A stretch of 5,733 nt of DNA from Caldifarciminota bacterium (GTDB lineage Bacteria > WOR-3 > Hydrothermia > UBA1063 > CAJXJZ01). Shown here one piece after another: positions 1 to 5,603 of the stretch. The position numbers were made by a program, and so were the translations under genes. The notes under the pieces are model-generated. The model ran no database searches. It had not been told where the DNA came from and was given only the letters and a program-made list of their open reading frames with translations. How positions within the stretch are numbered: position 1 is the stretch's first letter; every line of letters begins with the position of its first letter. The stretch is from contig JALTEL010000583.1 of assembly GCA_027073945.1 (NCBI GenBank), forward strand, positions 1 to 5,733. Direction: 5' to 3'.

Positions 1-61
1 GAGAGTACTCGATTGATGCTCTATTATTATATATTTCAGTGCTAAAAAATACAATTTTCAT
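1..61 (-). CDS. Possible 5' end of a leftward gene, cut by the window edge
   Basis: Reading leftward from an ATG at 61-59, twenty codons are open to the window edge, beginning MKIVFFSTEIY. A basic residue followed by a hydrophobic strand and a small-residue turn is the usual look of the first beta strand of a Rossmann-like domain, and several GT-B glycosyltransferases begin in a similar way, but twenty residues cannot assign a family. No Shine-Dalgarno site precedes the ATG. The support is positional: a good minus-strand promoter (TTGAAA-17-TATAAT, 105-77) would start transcription near 70, about nine bases before this ATG. An open stretch this short can occur by chance, so the call rests mainly on the promoter. 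Confidence 0.35.
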   Translation of the reverse strand, partial: MKIVFFSTEIYNNRASIEYS

Positions 62-78
62 TTTGAAACGTTCAAAAT
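60..78. promoter_or_regulatory. Palindrome over the leftward start point, possible operator
   Basis: TTTTGAA-ACG-TTCAAAA is a perfect 7-base inverted repeat with a 3-base spacer (61-77), extended by one more A:T pair to 60-78. It sits just downstream of the minus-strand -10 box, covering the expected transcription start and the candidate ATG. A repressor bound here would block the leftward promoter. Its left half also contains a plus-strand TTGAAA (63-68), with a mediocre TATTTT 17 bases on, so it could touch divergent transcription. The binding protein is not identified. Confidence 0.4.
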
Positions 79-105
79 TATAACATATTTTTTAAGTTTT
101 TTCAA
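77..105 (-). promoter_or_regulatory. Leftward sigma70-type promoter
   Basis: On the minus strand a TTGAAA box (105-100, five of six matches to the -35 consensus) is followed after exactly 17 bases by a perfect TATAAT (82-77). The expected transcription start is near position 70, heading out of the window to the left. It lies just upstream of the possible partial gene at 61-1. AT-rich DNA yields chance -10 boxes, but the correct spacing together with two good boxes is less common. Confidence 0.5.
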
Positions 106-126
106 ACAAAGCAGCGTTATTGAACG

Positions 127-306
127 ATGTCAGACGAATTTTATATAGCTCGGGTAATTCCCATATTGGATGTAATACTGTGCGTCTGTATATGTGTGCT
201 TGATTTAATTATAAGGAAGCATTATAATATAGTTGGCATTTACAAAGAAAATGAAAGTAATATGGCATTATCTGAGATTTTGGCATTTCCAACAAAGATG
301 CCTTGA
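127..306 (+). CDS. Small open frame, 59 residues, one predicted membrane segment; doubtful
   Basis: An ATG at 127 opens a 59-codon frame closed by TGA at 304-306; an in-frame TGA at 121-123 fixes this as the earliest start. The product would have a short polar N-terminus (MSDEFYIAR), a hydrophobic stretch at about residues 10-29 holding three alternating cysteines (19, 21, 23) and two aspartates (15, 26), then a basic RKH and a polar tail. This could be a single-pass membrane peptide encoded 31 bases before the ankyrin gene. Against it: no Shine-Dalgarno site, no family I recognise, and a strong promoter (200-228) that lies inside the frame and would better serve the next gene. It may be chance or a gene remnant. 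Confidence 0.3.
   Translation: MSDEFYIARVIPILDVILCVCICVLDLIIRKHYNIVGIYKENESNMALSEILAFPTKMP
200..228 (+). promoter_or_regulatory. Rightward sigma70-type promoter for the ankyrin/lipoprotein operon
   Basis: TTGATT (200-205, four of six) and a perfect TATAAT (223-228) are separated by 17 bases. Transcription would begin near 235 and leave a leader of roughly 100 bases before the ATG at 338. No better-placed promoter is seen between here and the gene, and the next gene overlaps the first, so this probably drives both. Confidence 0.55.
233..302 (+). repeat. Three copies of TGGCATT in the leader, plus a complementary ATGCC
   Basis: TGGCATT occurs at 234-240, 263-269 and 281-287. The first and third extend to TTGGCATTT (233-241 and 280-288). 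A complementary ATGCC at 298-302 could pair with the last copy (GGCAT, 282-286) across an 11-base loop, and competes with pairing to the other two copies. All lie at or after the predicted transcription start near 235, so they could form alternative leader hairpins or be protein sites. They do not fit a sigma54 promoter because no TGC follows at the right distance. Function unknown. Confidence 0.35.
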
Positions 307-337
307 ATAAATATTTATATTTAAAAAAGGAGGATAT

Positions 338-1822
338 ATGAAGATACAGATGGTGATGATAATGACTCTCATACCAATTCTTGTTTCTGCCAGACCTCTA
401 ACGAAATCTGAGGAGACTATTGTTGGCGAGTGGCGCAGTGGCTCAAAATGCTATGTATTTAATTCTGACGGAGAATTCATTAATATTAAAGATGTATATG
501 CAAGACCAGATAACAGAACACTTTCAGTTTCAGGGAAATGGAGAATTAAAAGTAATAGGCTCTTATTAACCCTCACAAATAAGATAGTGACTGTTGGTGG
601 TGTGGTCGCAGATGACCCTATGATAGGCGGTAAATATATTGCAGAAGGGAAGAATGTTAGAAAGGGGATATCAGATAGCATCTGTGCATATTCTTTTTCC
701 GGAGTTTTCTATGATAAAGTAGCCCGAAAATACAGGATAACCATTAACGGGCAGAAATACTGGAAGTCTCACGCAGAGGATTCTACAAAAATTAACGAGG
801 CCCTTTTTGCAGATATCAGGTCAATGTCGCTTGTAAATGCAGAATATGAAATTATGCTGGGTGCAGATGTGAATTCATCTGTAATGCAAGGGTGGACACC
901 ACTTCACGAAGCATGCAAGAACAATTATTTTGAAATAGCCAAACTCCTTGTAGAGAAGGGTGCGGATGTAAACTCCAGTGACAAGAATGGCTACAGGCCA
1001 GTATATCTTGCTGTTGAAAACAAAAACATTAAGCTTACCAAATATCTTATACATAGAGGGGCTTTTGTTAATATACAAGCAGAGCCATTGGGACGTTTGC
1101 TAACCCCTCTTCATGTTGCGGTGATGAACAGTGATACAGCAATGGTCAAGCTACTTCTTGAAAACGGTGCAGACTGGCATATAAAAACAGCTCAGGGCAA
1201 AACAGCGCTTGACCTTGCACGAGGAACAAAAGACAAAAGAATTGAGAAATTGATATTGGCATATTCCCAGAAGTCGGCAAAATTAAAGATAAAGGGTGAA
1301 TATATCCAGTTGATTAGAGGAGGGAAAATTAAAACAATGGGAAAACTGGCTTCTTCGGACGCTTTTCCATTTGGTTTCTCATCCCTGTATGCATTTTCCC
1401 CTGACTCTGCCTATATAGCTTTTGTGGCAAAGACCAAGAAAGGATACGATATTTTCCTTGTTTCGAACATAGGTGAGCGGTTAAGAATAACAACTGATGG
1501 TAAAATAGATGGAAGGACAACAATCTCTTGGGACAGAGAAGGAAAGGCATTTCTTTACAATGAGGATGGAAGAATAATATTATGCAGTACTGAAGGTTAC
1601 TGGCAAAACACGCTGACAAATCCTCCGGAAGGATACGAAGATTTCAAACCTTCTTTCAAAACAGGACATATGGTGAAATTTTTCCGTGGAACGAGATTTG
1701 AATATTCCTTTTCCGGATCCGAGTATGAGGTGAGAATAAGCGGATCACATTGCCGAAAGGTGCCAAATGGAGAAGTTATGCAACCGGAAAATACAAAGGG
1801 TAATGAGGATGAAGGCTATTAA
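338..1822 (+). CDS. Secreted multi-domain protein: lipocalin-like module, ankyrin repeats, TolB/WD40-like blades
   Basis: The product has 494 residues. The start is fixed by AGGAGG at 328-333, four bases before the ATG. Residues 1-18 form a Sec-type signal peptide, with likely cleavage after VSA. Residues 26-80 (GEW, then F..DGEF, then SGKWRI..N.L.LT) resemble short lipocalin-like beta modules. About 152-312 are ankyrin repeats: a degenerate one ending in LGADVNSS, clear ones at 185-217 (GWTPLHEA...LLVEKGADVNSS) and 256-285 (TPLHVAV...LLLENGAD), weaker ones at 218-248 and 287-312. About 346-418 carry PD40/TolB-type motifs (AFSPDSAYIAFV, ISWDREGKAFLY). Ankyrin repeats and these blades usually bind proteins, so a periplasmic or exported binding role is inferred; no catalytic motif is visible. 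The 3' end overlaps the lipoprotein gene by 14 bases. Confidence 0.88.
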   Translation: MKIQMVMIMTLIPILVSARPLTKSEETIVGEWRSGSKCYVFNSDGEFINIKDVYARPDNRTLSVSGKWRIKSNRLLLTLTNKIVTVGGVVADDPMIGGKYIAEGKNVRKGISDSICAYSFSGVFYDKVARKYRITINGQKYWKSHAEDSTKINEALFADIRSMSLVNAEYEIMLGADVNSSVMQGWTPLHEACKNNYFEIAKLLVEKGADVNSSDKNGYRPVYLAVENKNIKLTKYLIHRGAFVNIQAEPLGRLLTPLHVAVMNSDTAMVKLLLENGADWHIKTAQGKTALDLARGTKDKRIEKLILAYSQKSAKLKIKGEYIQLIRGGKIKTMGKLASSDAFPFGFSSLYAFSPDSAYIAFVAKTKKGYDIFLVSNIGERLRITTDGKIDGRTTISWDREGKAFLYNEDGRIILCSTEGYWQNTLTNPPEGYEDFKPSFKTGHMVKFFRGTRFEYSFSGSEYEVRISGSHCRKVPNGEVMQPENTKGNEDEGY

Positions 1823-3077
1823 GCCCTTATTCCCTGTATTGCTCCTTATTCTGTGGGAAGCAGGATGTGCCCCAAAGAAAAATCCTGCGAAAATAGTGGC
1901 GGTTGAGAATCGAGTTATTGCTGTTGATAATCAGGATTCTGTTTTGTGGATCGTAAAGGAAGGGGAGAGAGATATAGAATCCTTCACAGAGAGCCTTAAG
2001 GTGTCAAATATTTCGGATAATCAAGACGTCATGCTTGTGCCCCATTATACCGAGACGGCAGTTTCTGAGGTTAGTGCCTATAACTCGTTCCAAAAATACC
2101 TTGATTTTCTCTATTGTATAAATATAAGAAATGGGGAAATAATATGGAAATACCCAATGGGCGGATTGTATGTATTGATACACGGAAGCAAAATTATACC
2201 GGAGCATATATTGAAAATTATGGCCAATAAAAATGGTTTCCTTGTATTTACCAGTATGCGCATCATAAAATTATCTGATAAAGGGAAACCTATCCTTTCA
2301 TTAAGTTATGAAAAGGTGAAGCTCGATACGATTCAGAGTCTTGTAGGTGCAATTATGAGAAAAGTTGTAAAACTGGACTCCACGAGATTTTTATTGCTTG
2401 GCCAGCATAATTTTGGAATGTATGACAAAAATACAGGAAAATGCAAATTTGTTGAAGATACAGTAAATGAAGATGATTTATCTTCAATATACTATGATGG
2501 AAAGATTTACTGGATTCGCGAGACAACTAATAGAACACTTGTTTCTTATTCAAAACTATTTAAATACTCTGTTCAGGGGGAACTATTGAAATTTTTTGAA
2601 AAAGATTCTTTTGAAAATGCTTATGAACAGAGATATTTTCTGACAAACAACAAAATGTATTTGATAGTGAACGCCGATTATTTTGCAGTTGTTGATTTAA
2701 TCACAGACTCAATGAAACTGCTCAATGACAGAGGTAATGTTTTTGACTCCATTGTTTTATACGGGAGTAATGCTAAATACTCCGTTCTGGCCTTAAATCT
2801 GCTTGGACATATTGAAAAAAGTTATAGAGAGCCTGGAAATAAATATTCCCGATATGAATATATGGAGAAGATTAACAAAAGTGTGCGTATTATTAACCCG
2901 AACACGGCCATATATATAAAAGACAGCACCGTTGTCGTTTATAATAATCTGAAAGATGAGATAATCACAGTCAAGGGACAATTTGCAGGTGTGTGTGAGA
3001 ATTACTGGGCTGTAAGAAATGGTCAAAATAATATCATTCTTTACAACGGAATTAAAAGCTGGCTGAATATTCATTAG
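1809..3077 (+). CDS. Predicted lipoprotein, beta-propeller-like
   Basis: From ATG 1809 the product has 422 residues. This start is chosen because AAAGGG (1795-1800) lies eight bases upstream and it gives a proper signal sequence: MKAIK, a hydrophobic run, then Cys20 followed by APKK. An ATG at 1803 and a frame extension to 1767 would put unlikely extra residues before the signal. The lipobox EAGC is imperfect, with Glu where Leu/Val/Ile is usual. Residues 102-119 (LYCINIRNGEIIWKYPMGG) strongly resemble a PQQ-type propeller blade. Similar strand-turn patterns recur (about 144-165, 194-218, 227-258, 266-295, and near the C-terminus), suggesting a propeller filling the mature protein. No enzyme motif is seen. 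The 14-base overlap with the ankyrin gene implies coupled translation and a shared extracytoplasmic role. Function unknown. Confidence 0.8.
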   Translation: MKAIKPLFPVLLLILWEAGCAPKKNPAKIVAVENRVIAVDNQDSVLWIVKEGERDIESFTESLKVSNISDNQDVMLVPHYTETAVSEVSAYNSFQKYLDFLYCINIRNGEIIWKYPMGGLYVLIHGSKIIPEHILKIMANKNGFLVFTSMRIIKLSDKGKPILSLSYEKVKLDTIQSLVGAIMRKVVKLDSTRFLLLGQHNFGMYDKNTGKCKFVEDTVNEDDLSSIYYDGKIYWIRETTNRTLVSYSKLFKYSVQGELLKFFEKDSFENAYEQRYFLTNNKMYLIVNADYFAVVDLITDSMKLLNDRGNVFDSIVLYGSNAKYSVLALNLLGHIEKSYREPGNKYSRYEYMEKINKSVRIINPNTAIYIKDSTVVVYNNLKDEIITVKGQFAGVCENYWAVRNGQNNIILYNGIKSWLNIH

Positions 3078-3182
3078 TCGGTCTATTTTTACATTCAGTA
3101 AACTTCAAGATGAATAATTTTGTAAAGATTCCATATAGTTCTTGCATCTGGTATATTATTATAAGAGGAATTGGTATATACT

Positions 3183-3211
3183 TTGACTGACCCTGTATTG
3201 TACAGGATAAT
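3183..3211 (+). promoter_or_regulatory. Near-consensus promoter of the small-peptide/methyltransferase/NifX operon
   Basis: TTGACT (3183-3188, five of six) and GATAAT (3206-3211, five of six) are separated by 17 bases. Transcription should begin near 3218, leaving about 19 bases of leader that just include the AAAGGAGG ribosome site at 3224-3231. This is the best-matching promoter in the window. It also rules out a TTG start at 3171 for the following gene. Confidence 0.65.
3192..3206. promoter_or_regulatory. Inverted repeat between -35 and -10, probable operator
   Basis: CCTGTA-TTG-TACAGG is a perfect 6-base inverted repeat with a 3-base spacer, lying in the spacer of the promoter and ending on the first base of the -10 box. 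This placement is typical of repressor sites, or of MerR-type activators that act on the spacer, although the spacer here has the normal 17 bases rather than the stretched 19-20 typical of MerR targets, which favours a repressor. It is not a LexA box of the CTGT-N8-ACAG type because only five bases separate the halves. The regulator is not encoded in the window. Confidence 0.5.
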
Positions 3212-3236
3212 ATATTATATTGTAAAGGAGGTTCGA

Positions 3237-3461
3237 ATGCAGAACAGAAATTGGTCAAATCGTAATTTTAATAGTGTAGGGAGTGGGAATTTCATATACA
3301 GAAGGTCTGTACTTACATCCATTATAGTTTTTTTTGCTTATATAATAAGGCATATAATATGGGCCATTGGGAGATTTTTGGGCATCCGTATAATGCGTGG
3401 AGCAGGGTATGGACGCGGTATGGGCATGGGAAGAGGACGCAGGCCATATGGGAGGCGTTGA
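3237..3461 (+). CDS. Small membrane protein with a Gly/Arg-rich tail
   Basis: The product has 74 residues from ATG 3237, which follows AAAGGAGG by five bases; a longer frame from TTG 3171 starts upstream of the promoter. It has a polar N-terminus rich in Asn, a basic YRR, a hydrophobic stretch at about 24-50 interrupted by Arg38-His39, and a tail (54-74) of RGAGYGRGMGMGRGRR type. Short Gly-Arg-Met-rich proteins, some classed as DUF5320, are often found beside stand-alone NifX-like proteins, and the tail recalls them, though DUF5320 proteins usually lack a membrane segment; kinship is inference. The gene overlaps the methyltransferase by 14 bases and is the first of three tightly packed genes. 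A cytoplasmic basic tail that binds an acidic partner or nucleic acid is possible but unproven. Confidence 0.75.
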   Translation: MQNRNWSNRNFNSVGSGNFIYRRSVLTSIIVFFAYIIRHIIWAIGRFLGIRIMRGAGYGRGMGMGRGRRPYGRR

Positions 3462-4086
3462 TACATTTGATAATTATGTGGATAGGTATGAAGATTGGTT
3501 TTTAAAACATAAATTTGCATATCTATCTGAGTTAGAGGCATTAAAATATTTATTACCTGAATTTAAAGATGGTATTGAAATAGGCGTTGGTACAGGTAGG
3601 TTTGCATCACAGCTTGGCATAAAAACAGGTATAGAGCCATCTAACGCAATGGCAAATATTGCGGTAAAAAGAGGAATAAAAGTTATAAAAGGAAGTGGTG
3701 AATCCATTCCATTTCCCAATGGGAGATTTGACCTTGCATTAATAGTAACTACAATTTGTTTTTTTGATAATGCTTTTAAGGCACTGTCTGAATCATATAG
3801 AATACTCAAACCTTCAGGATACATACTGCTGGGATTTGTTGATGCGGAAAGTCCTGTTGGAAAGTTTTATTTAAAGCATAAAAATGAGAATGTTTTTTAC
3901 AAATATGCATTCTTTTTTACCGTGCAAGAAGTAACTACAATGCTGAGAGATATAGGATTTAAAGATTTAAAATATGCACAGACGATTTTTCGCAATCTTT
4001 CGGAGATTGATAGAGTGGAGGAGATAAAGGATGGTTATGGAAAAGGAAGTTTTGTGGCCTTAAGAGCAAGAAAGGAGGAGTTATGA
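3448..4086 (+). CDS. Class I SAM-dependent methyltransferase (Methyltransf_11 type)
   Basis: From ATG 3448 the product has 212 residues. Motif I is EIGVGTGRF (44-52), the glycine loop that holds S-adenosylmethionine. An acidic residue in GIEPS (Glu63) should bind the ribose, IPFPNGRFDLALIVTTICFFDN (87-108) covers the next two motifs, and RILKPSGYILLGF (118-130) is the usual post-II segment. The N-terminus VDTFDNYVDRYEDWF matches the start of small methyltransferases of this kind, which favours ATG 3448 over the GTG at 3397; GAGG at 3433-3436 is a weak, distant ribosome site, and translation may be coupled to the preceding gene, whose stop lies 14 bases inside. The substrate cannot be told from sequence; these enzymes methylate small molecules, arsenic species or quinones among others. 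It shares an ATGA overlap with the NifX-like gene. Confidence 0.87.
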   Translation: MGGVDTFDNYVDRYEDWFLKHKFAYLSELEALKYLLPEFKDGIEIGVGTGRFASQLGIKTGIEPSNAMANIAVKRGIKVIKGSGESIPFPNGRFDLALIVTTICFFDNAFKALSESYRILKPSGYILLGFVDAESPVGKFYLKHKNENVFYKYAFFFTVQEVTTMLRDIGFKDLKYAQTIFRNLSEIDRVEEIKDGYGKGSFVALRARKEEL

Positions 4087-4475
4087 GTTTTAAGGTAGCG
4101 TGTGCCACTGCTGACGGGCAGCATTTTTTTGAAGGCCATTTTGGAGATGCCCCTTTCTACATTGTTTATGAAGTGGTTGAAAATGGCTTTAAGGAGTCTG
4201 GAAGAATAGATAATCATCCTTCAGACACAGGGCATGGCGAGGCTGAGAAGGCGAACAAAATTATGGGTATAATGAGGCAGGATATAAATGTGTTTGCAAA
4301 TTTTCAATATGGTCCCAACATAAAAAGAATAAGAAAGAAATATGTCCCTGTTGTTATAAAAAATCACAATCTTGATATTAGAACTGCAATTAATAGGCTG
4401 CAGGAGCGATTTTCTGAGATACAGGATATCACGGAACATGAAAAAGAGGAATATCCTATAGTGTTTATTAAGTAA
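4083..4475 (+). CDS. NifX/NifB-type iron-molybdenum cluster-binding protein
   Basis: The product has 130 residues. ATG 4083 overlaps the methyltransferase stop (ATGA) and follows AAGGAGG (4072-4078) by four bases. The N-terminus KVACATADGQHFFEGHFGDAPFYIVYEV matches the Dinitrogenase iron-molybdenum cofactor family (PF02579): strand, DG turn, then HFG.AP at 19-24. HGEAEKA (51-57) and NFQYGPNI (73-80) sit where the family has its His-containing loop and GGMGP turn. Length is ordinary for the stand-alone family. Members bind Fe-S or FeMo-type clusters in NifX and NafY, but many occur in non-fixing anaerobes with no known role. No nif gene is near, so a cluster or metal carrier role is inferred only. 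The C-terminal 20 residues are charged and outside the core. Soluble and cytoplasmic. Confidence 0.85.
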   Translation: MSFKVACATADGQHFFEGHFGDAPFYIVYEVVENGFKESGRIDNHPSDTGHGEAEKANKIMGIMRQDINVFANFQYGPNIKRIRKKYVPVVIKNHNLDIRTAINRLQERFSEIQDITEHEKEEYPIVFIK

Positions 4476-4494
4476 TTATCCCTTATACAGGGCT

Positions 4495-5562
4495 TTACGA
4501 TGTAAGACTTGTTATATTGCCCTGCATAGAGATTGAAGAACGTCCGTTTCTTTTGGCATTGTATAATTCTTTATCGGCTTTTTTAAATATGTGTTCACTT
4601 TTTATATCAGTTTCGGCATCATCCACTACAAAAATCCCAGCGCTAAAGGAAGGTTTCCTGTTAAGAATACCTGCATTTTGCTCCCAATTTTTCTGAATGC
4701 GAACAAACAAATCATACAGTTTTGTTTCATCGGGTTTTAATATTATAGCAGCGAATTCATCTCCACCTATTCTACCTGTTGCATCGGATTTTCTCAAGGT
4801 TTTATTCAGTGCCCTCGCAAAAGTTTCTATGTAAAAATCGCCCATTTGATGTCCCATTGTATCATTTACACCTTTCAGATTGTCAAGGTCAATGATAGCA
4901 AGTGCAAATTTTTGTCTGTACCTTGAAAATCTGTGAGTTTCATGCAAGAGTCTTTCCATAAAAGCACGTCTGTTCAAGAGTTTTGTTAATGAATCCTGCC
5001 TTGCAAGTCGCTCCAGCTCTGTTTTGAATCGTATGTTCTGAATTGCAGTTGCCGCATGAGCTGCAAGGTTTCGTGCAAGATGCTGGTCAAATCTGTCAAA
5101 CTCCCTTTGTTTGCTGGTAAGGGCATAGAACACTCCGAGGACCTTATCTCCAGATACAACTGGAACCGCCAGCAGGGATTTTATATTAAGGTCTTTTAAT
5201 ATTGGATTTGTTGCAAGGGCATGTTTGGATGTATCATCTATACTGACCATTTCATGTCTGCTGGCAACGTAAAATGTAAGGCCGTTTTTGCGTAAATACT
5301 GCCATGTGCTGTTTTTAGGTCGTGTAGGGTCATTTGTGGCACTTTTTAAAAATTTTCTATTTTTCAGGTCCACAAGTATAATGCTTGCATATTCAACTTT
5401 TAAAAGCTTTGTAGTAGCTTCTATGATTGCATCCATTGCTTCTGCCATATCTTTGGATTTGTGCATTTTTACCGTTATATCCTGCAGAGTAATAGCAGCT
5501 GTAATCCATTCTTTGAGATTTCTTTTACTTTGTTCGATTTCTGGTATTCTGTCTGCTTTCAT
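4495..5562 (-). CDS. Diguanylate cyclase with N-terminal GAF sensor domain
   Basis: The product has 355 residues, without membrane segments or a signal peptide, so it is cytoplasmic. A short helical lead (1-37) precedes a GAF domain (about 38-178, ending HLARNLAAHAATAIQNIRF). A GGDEF domain follows at about 185-346, starting RQDSLTKLLNRRAF. Metal and substrate residues are present: D225 and the FK.ND-type element DLDNLKGVND, GHQMGD (237-242) and GGDEF (266-270). It should therefore make c-di-GMP from two GTP. RKSD (257-260), five residues before GGDEF, is an intact inhibitory site, predicting product feedback. The GAF ligand is unknown. No EAL domain is present. The ATG at 5562 lacks a ribosome site; a promoter only a few bases upstream suggests a leaderless mRNA. 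The gene converges on the NifX-like gene and is probably transcribed alone. Confidence 0.93.
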   Translation of the reverse strand: MKADRIPEIEQSKRNLKEWITAAITLQDITVKMHKSKDMAEAMDAIIEATTKLLKVEYASIILVDLKNRKFLKSATNDPTRPKNSTWQYLRKNGLTFYVASRHEMVSIDDTSKHALATNPILKDLNIKSLLAVPVVSGDKVLGVFYALTSKQREFDRFDQHLARNLAAHAATAIQNIRFKTELERLARQDSLTKLLNRRAFMERLLHETHRFSRYRQKFALAIIDLDNLKGVNDTMGHQMGDFYIETFARALNKTLRKSDATGRIGGDEFAAIILKPDETKLYDLFVRIQKNWEQNAGILNRKPSFSAGIFVVDDAETDIKSEHIFKKADKELYNAKRNGRSSISMQGNITSLTS

Positions 5563-5574
5563 TACTATACATAA

Positions 5575-5603
5575 ATTATAAGGTTATTTCAGCGGATATG
5601 CAA
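5575..5603 (-). promoter_or_regulatory. Promoter of the diguanylate cyclase gene
   Basis: On the minus strand TTGCAT (5603-5598, three of six matches) and a perfect TATAAT (5580-5575) are 17 bases apart. The start point is expected near 5568, about six bases before the ATG at 5562, which fits the absence of a Shine-Dalgarno site. The weak -35 suggests an activator may be needed; a near-direct repeat lies just upstream. Confidence 0.45.

Noticed and set aside
234..302. Sigma54 promoter suggested by TGGCATT words
   Set aside because: No TTGC-type element follows at the needed distance from any copy.
1767..1808. Earlier ATG (1767) for the lipoprotein gene
   Set aside because: It would place 14 extra residues before the signal sequence and has no well-placed ribosome site.
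338..3077. The two operon A genes as one gene split by a frameshift
   Set aside because: The second has its own ribosome site, signal sequence and lipidation cysteine, so they are separate genes.
3068..3116. TATTCAT ... ATGAATA inverted repeat after the lipoprotein gene as a terminator
   Set aside because: The arms are AT-rich and 35 bases apart, giving a weak hairpin without a proper T-run; chance is likely.
3192..3206. LexA (SOS) box
   Set aside because: The halves CTGT and ACAG are five bases apart, not eight as in the proteobacterial box.
3171..3236. TTG start at 3171 giving a 96-residue version of the Gly/Arg-tailed peptide
   Set aside because: It lies upstream of the promoter and has no ribosome site, whereas ATG 3237 follows AAAGGAGG at five bases.
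4478..4497. Intrinsic terminator between the NifX-like gene and the cyclase gene
   Set aside because: The stem is only four pairs (CCCT/AGGG), and the following T-run is three bases on one strand and lacking on the other, so it was not annotated.
5288..5581. Plus-strand 97-codon open frame opposite the cyclase
   Set aside because: It is antisense to the well-conserved GAF domain, and its hydrophobic content is an effect of the opposite strand's codons.
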